Part shown: positions 60,789-64,000 of the stretch, piece after piece
Layout of the letters: each line of letters begins with the position of its first letter
How positions within the stretch are numbered: position 1 is the first letter of the stretch
DNA from: Mariniphaga sediminis
GTDB taxonomy: Bacteria > Bacteroidota > Bacteroidia > Bacteroidales > Prolixibacteraceae
Length of the DNA stretch: 64,000 nucleotides
NCBI RefSeq assembly: GCF_003573545.1
Contig: NZ_QWET01000001.1
Span: forward strand, 310,001-374,000
Direction: 5' to 3'
Program-made: the position numbers and the translations under genes
The notes under the pieces: generated by a model
The model's input: only the letters and a program-made list of their open reading frames with translations
Databases searched by the model: none
Told to the model about the DNA's origin: nothing

Positions 60789-62234
60789 ATGAGAAGTAAG
60801 AAATTTGAAAAGGCAAAGGCAGGATTACTGCTGATTGCTTCCCCCCGGTTTAAAAATCTCGGGGAAGGATTGTCCCGTGGAACGTATCATGAAAGGAAGT
60901 TAAAAGAGGTAGAGGAGATTGTCGAATCGCTTCAGGAATCGCTTTGCCTGGTTAATCCCGAAATTATTTATGAAAGGGAAGAGATGGAACAAGCTATGAA
61001 ACTCTTTTACGATGAAAAAGTTGATTTTATTATAGCGAATTTTCTATCCTGGTCCGAAGACTTTGCATGGATCCGCTTTCTGCGCGACATGCCTGAAATC
61101 CCCATTCTGTTTGTGAATATTGCCAAAGGAAAGGTTTCTTTTGAAGATACCCTTGACGAAGACGATTTTATTGATTACCTGTGTGCCGGAACGCTGGTTG
61201 GTTCGCTGGAAGGCTCAGGTTCAATTCCCCGTACCAATAGAAAGAACATGAAAGTGGTGATGGGCAACAAAGCCGAAATTCAAGGCGAAATAATTTCTTT
61301 CGCAAAAGTTGCCTGGGTACGTAGCATCCTTCGTAATTCAACACTGGGATTACTGGCTAACTATAACGAAGCTATGTGGTCCACATACATTGATCCATAT
61401 AACCTCTTTACACGCATTGGGCCGGAACTTCGTTTTATTACCTATACCGCACTCAACGACGAAATAAACAAGGTTACTGATGCAGAAGTTAAAGCATACA
61501 AAGCTGAACTGGAGGCTAAATATCCGGTAATGGATGATGTGGAAGATGAAAAATTTTATGCAGCCGTACGTGGTTCGTTGGGGCTTGCCCGGCTGACCGA
61601 GCGTCTGGGAATCGACATCATGGTATTCAACGATATTGATGTTGCCATGTTTGAACTGATTGGCCACCGACCGAGTTTTTATCCCGAAACCTACGAACGT
61701 ATAAAGTCGGTTTTGGTACCTGAAGCCGACATGGGAGCCGGAATCATCACTTTTATCCTGAAAATGATAAGTGGCAAACGCGTTAATTTTATTGAACCCT
61801 TCCATATTGAAGCTGAAAAAGGAACTTTTGCTGCGGGGCATGCCGGGCCGAATGACCATACTGACCCTGATTTTCAGGAAAATATCGTTATTTCAAGGGA
61901 TGTCCGCTTTGCAAAAACAAACTATAAATATGCCGGGGCCCCATTTGCTTGGTACCGAATTTCTGCCGGCCGCAAAACAATGGCCCAGCTGGTGGAGGAC
62001 AAGGGTAAATACAAGTTGGTTTGCACCCTTGTTGATTCACTGGAAGGTAAACACCTGTTTGCAACCTATTCGCACAGTATTTTTCGCCCGGTAGTTCCGG
62101 TAAAAGAACTTTTTGAACAAATCCTGAAGATTGGGACAACCCAGCATTTTGCCATTGTAGATGGCGACTACCTGAAAGAACTTTCCATGCTTGCCGAAAT
62201 GATGGGATTCGAATATTATGAGATTTTAAAGTAA
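60789..62234 (+). CDS. L-fucose/L-arabinose isomerase family protein
   Basis: A cytoplasmic protein of 481 residues of the FucI/AraA-like fold. It opens KAGLLLIASPRFKNLGEG, followed by AMKLFYDEKVDFIIANFLSW. Candidate metal and active-site segments are VPEADMGAGIITF, NFIEPFHIEAEKG, AAGHAGPNDHTD and KIGTTQHFAIVDGDY. It would convert an aldose to a ketose with a divalent metal. It follows the MFS transporter by 247 nt and precedes the PMI-like gene by 49 nt, so it most likely handles the imported sugar. Whether the substrate is L-fucose, L-rhamnose or another sugar is open. Confidence 0.87.
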   Translation: MRSKKFEKAKAGLLLIASPRFKNLGEGLSRGTYHERKLKEVEEIVESLQESLCLVNPEIIYEREEMEQAMKLFYDEKVDFIIANFLSWSEDFAWIRFLRDMPEIPILFVNIAKGKVSFEDTLDEDDFIDYLCAGTLVGSLEGSGSIPRTNRKNMKVVMGNKAEIQGEIISFAKVAWVRSILRNSTLGLLANYNEAMWSTYIDPYNLFTRIGPELRFITYTALNDEINKVTDAEVKAYKAELEAKYPVMDDVEDEKFYAAVRGSLGLARLTERLGIDIMVFNDIDVAMFELIGHRPSFYPETYERIKSVLVPEADMGAGIITFILKMISGKRVNFIEPFHIEAEKGTFAAGHAGPNDHTDPDFQENIVISRDVRFAKTNYKYAGAPFAWYRISAGRKTMAQLVEDKGKYKLVCTLVDSLEGKHLFATYSHSIFRPVVPVKELFEQILKIGTTQHFAIVDGDYLKELSMLAEMMGFEYYEILK

Positions 62235-62271
62235 TAAATTCAATTGATTATCAATTAAATAAAATTAAGAA

Positions 62272-62277
62272 GGAGAG
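62272..62277 (+). promoter_or_regulatory. Shine-Dalgarno-like site (AGGAGA)
   Basis: AAGGAGAGACAAAA precedes ATG 62284 with normal spacing. It is one of the few SD-like sites in the window and supports the chosen start. Confidence 0.6.
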
Positions 62278-62283
62278 ACAAAA

Positions 62284-64000
62284 ATGAGTTTTATGTTTAA
62301 CCCGTACCCCTACGACGATCCAGCAGCTATTAACAGGCCGGAACTTTCATCCGAAACAATTAATTCAATTATATCGGGAACAAAAGAAACTGCCAGCTAC
62401 ATAAGTGATTTATTAATTGAGAAATTAAAGAGTAAAACAAAAAATCCGGTTATAGCATTGGAGGGTTATATCAGTACCCAATGGGAACAAACGGTAAATC
62501 TAATATCGCAAAATCTTAGACAGAAATCTGTAAAAGTTAAGGCGATCAACTTTGCGAAAATTTACAAATCGGGTTCACAACTTGACGAGGAGCTTTCCTC
62601 TTATTTAAAAGAAAACAGGGAAAAGGATCCGGTTTTGCTTTTTGGGAAATTGTTTAAAGGGAGTTACGAAGATTTGCTGGATAATATCAAATTAGGACAG
62701 CTCGAAACCCTGTTAAAAGAAACAAAAGACAGCGATACAGGTGAAGTAACCATTATTTATGGATGTGGGTGTGCCATTCAACGCCTTCGCCCATTGTATG
62801 ACTGGGTATGTTATTTTGATGTCACTCCTAAAGAAGTGATGTTACGGGCAAGAAAAGGCCTGTTTGCCAACTTAGGCGATAACCTGGCAAAACCGATTAA
62901 AGCCCTGTTACGCCGGTGCTACTATGTCGATTTTGAAGTAGCAATGTATTTGCGCGGGGACTTAATTAAAAAGAGAGATATCGACTACTATATTGCAAGC
63001 ACCAATTCCGATAACCTGCAACTTATTCCGTGGACATCATTTGATAAAGTAATGTCTTCACTGGTAAAATATCCGATGCGCTGTAAGCCTGTTTACCTCG
63101 AAGGAGTTTGGGGGGGGCACTATATCAAAAGATTGCGAAACCTTCCCGCCGAGATGCGTAATTGTGCCTGGGTTTTTGATATGATTCCCCTTGAGGTTAG
63201 TATCGTTGTTGAAGCAGGAAAACAATTGCTGGAATTCCCTTTCTTTACTTTTGTGCAAACAGAGGGACCTGAACTTATGGGGCAAGATTGTGTAAATGAA
63301 TTTGGGGGATATTTCCCCATCCGTTTTAATTACGACGATTCGTACCATAGCAGCGGCAATATGTCAATCCAGTTGCATTCCGACCATAAATACAATGTCG
63401 AAAATTACGGAGAGCACTGCCGCCAGGATGAAAGTTATTATGTTATAACCACTGGACATGGAGCCAAAACGTATATTGGGTTTAACGAAGATGCCGACCC
63501 CGATGAATTCATTCGCGAAGCAAAAAAATCGGAGAAAGAGTTTACTCCTGTCGATTATCAAAAATACATCAATCATGTAGAATCAAAACCGGGCACACAG
63601 GTAATGATACCTGCCGGGACAATCCACTCATCAGGGCGCAACCAGGTGGTTTTAGAGATTGGTAGTTTAACTGTTGGCTCGTACACCTACAAAATGTACG
63701 ATTATTTGCGTGCCGATTTCGACGGAAAACCGCGTCCAATCCATACCTACCATGGCGAACGCCAATTAAGAAAAGAAAGGAAAACCCAATGGGTGAAAGA
63801 AAATCTGGTACAGGATCCGCAACTGGTGAGGAGCGGAAACGGTTGGGCAGAATATATTGTTGGTGAGCACGATCTGTTGTATTTCAGTTTGCGAAGGTTT
63901 GAATTTGAAAATTCCATTGAAGATAATACCAACGGAAAATTTCATGTACTGAACCTGGTTGATGGAGAAAAAGTAGTTATCCGGTCATTGGATAATCCGG
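62284..64000 (+). CDS. Mannose-6-phosphate-isomerase-like protein with N-terminal domain, 3' truncated
   Basis: An open frame of at least 572 codons running off the window end. Residues about 45-240 resemble a uridine-kinase/P-loop-like domain (NPVIALEGYISTQWEQTVNL, VLLFGKLFKGSYEDLL, YDWVCYFDVTP) but lack a recognisable GxxxxGKS Walker A loop. From about residue 265 the phosphomannose-isomerase cupin starts: VYLEGVWGGHYIKRLRNLP, QLHSDHKYN with the metal-binding His pair, PAGTIHSSGRN with a further His and VLEIGS. It follows the isomerase by 49 nt and likely forms the second cytosolic step after MFS import. Probably not ordinary ManA, given its size. Confidence 0.88.
   Translation, partial: MSFMFNPYPYDDPAAINRPELSSETINSIISGTKETASYISDLLIEKLKSKTKNPVIALEGYISTQWEQTVNLISQNLRQKSVKVKAINFAKIYKSGSQLDEELSSYLKENREKDPVLLFGKLFKGSYEDLLDNIKLGQLETLLKETKDSDTGEVTIIYGCGCAIQRLRPLYDWVCYFDVTPKEVMLRARKGLFANLGDNLAKPIKALLRRCYYVDFEVAMYLRGDLIKKRDIDYYIASTNSDNLQLIPWTSFDKVMSSLVKYPMRCKPVYLEGVWGGHYIKRLRNLPAEMRNCAWVFDMIPLEVSIVVEAGKQLLEFPFFTFVQTEGPELMGQDCVNEFGGYFPIRFNYDDSYHSSGNMSIQLHSDHKYNVENYGEHCRQDESYYVITTGHGAKTYIGFNEDADPDEFIREAKKSEKEFTPVDYQKYINHVESKPGTQVMIPAGTIHSSGRNQVVLEIGSLTVGSYTYKMYDYLRADFDGKPRPIHTYHGERQLRKERKTQWVKENLVQDPQLVRSGNGWAEYIVGEHDLLYFSLRRFEFENSIEDNTNGKFHVLNLVDGEKVVIRSLDNP

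Overview
The window reads as a gene-dense, glycan-degrading member of the phylum Bacteroidota. Three SusC/SusD outer-membrane pairs, an ECF-sigma/FecR switch, many lipoprotein signal peptides, almost no Shine-Dalgarno sites and promoters of the TTG-N20-TAnnTTTG type all point that way. A Bacteroidales/Marinilabiliales-like marine or sediment lineage would fit, but that is inference. No rRNA, tRNA or CRISPR was seen.

Region 1 (1-27645) is one long co-directional locus. It opens with a truncated SusC, a SusD, two tandem exported beta-propeller-like hydrolases and two Asp-box (BNR) exo-hydrolase-like proteins. A HEAT-repeat/sodium-solute-symporter fusion follows, then a cytoplasmic set: HpcH/HpaI aldolase, aldo/keto reductase, Gfo/Idh/MocA oxidoreductase, SDR, an amidohydrolase-aminotransferase fusion, NagA-like deacetylase, NagB-like deaminase, a cupin, a ceramidase-like protein, an FGGY kinase, a DeoR regulator, a SIS isomerase, an archaeal-type TIM and YjbQ. 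I read this as capture, trimming, import and breakdown of an unusual amino- or acyl-sugar. No recognisable sialic-acid lyase, epimerase or ROK-type kinase is present, and the two Asp-box proteins lack the sialidase FRIP motif. The substrate is therefore probably not ordinary sialic acid.

Region 2 (28260-39924) is a second PUL: ECF sigma factor, FecR anti-sigma factor, STN-type SusC, SusD, GH29 alpha-L-fucosidase, a GH88/GH105-like protein and an FG-GAP/VCBS lipoprotein. A hairpin in the SusC leader may end an antisense RNA.

Region 3 (40245-64000) is a third PUL, controlled by a divergent GntR/LacI-type regulator. It has SusC/SusD, a GH42-like protein, a GH28-like beta-helix protein, a FISUMP-domain protein, an exported Gfo/Idh/MocA oxidoreductase plus an exported sugar isomerase/epimerase, a GH106-like enzyme and a HAD phosphatase. 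Next come an MFS transporter, a fucose/arabinose-isomerase-like protein and a mannose-6-phosphate-isomerase-like protein cut by the window end. A tandem 10-bp repeat (CACCACACTA) sits just downstream of the -7 box before both the SusC gene and the MFS gene, and is a likely shared operator. The two halves of one decayed IS982-like transposase gene lie at about 40245-40735 and 59094-59297. The simplest reading is that about 18.4 kb carrying the PUL was inserted into an old IS.
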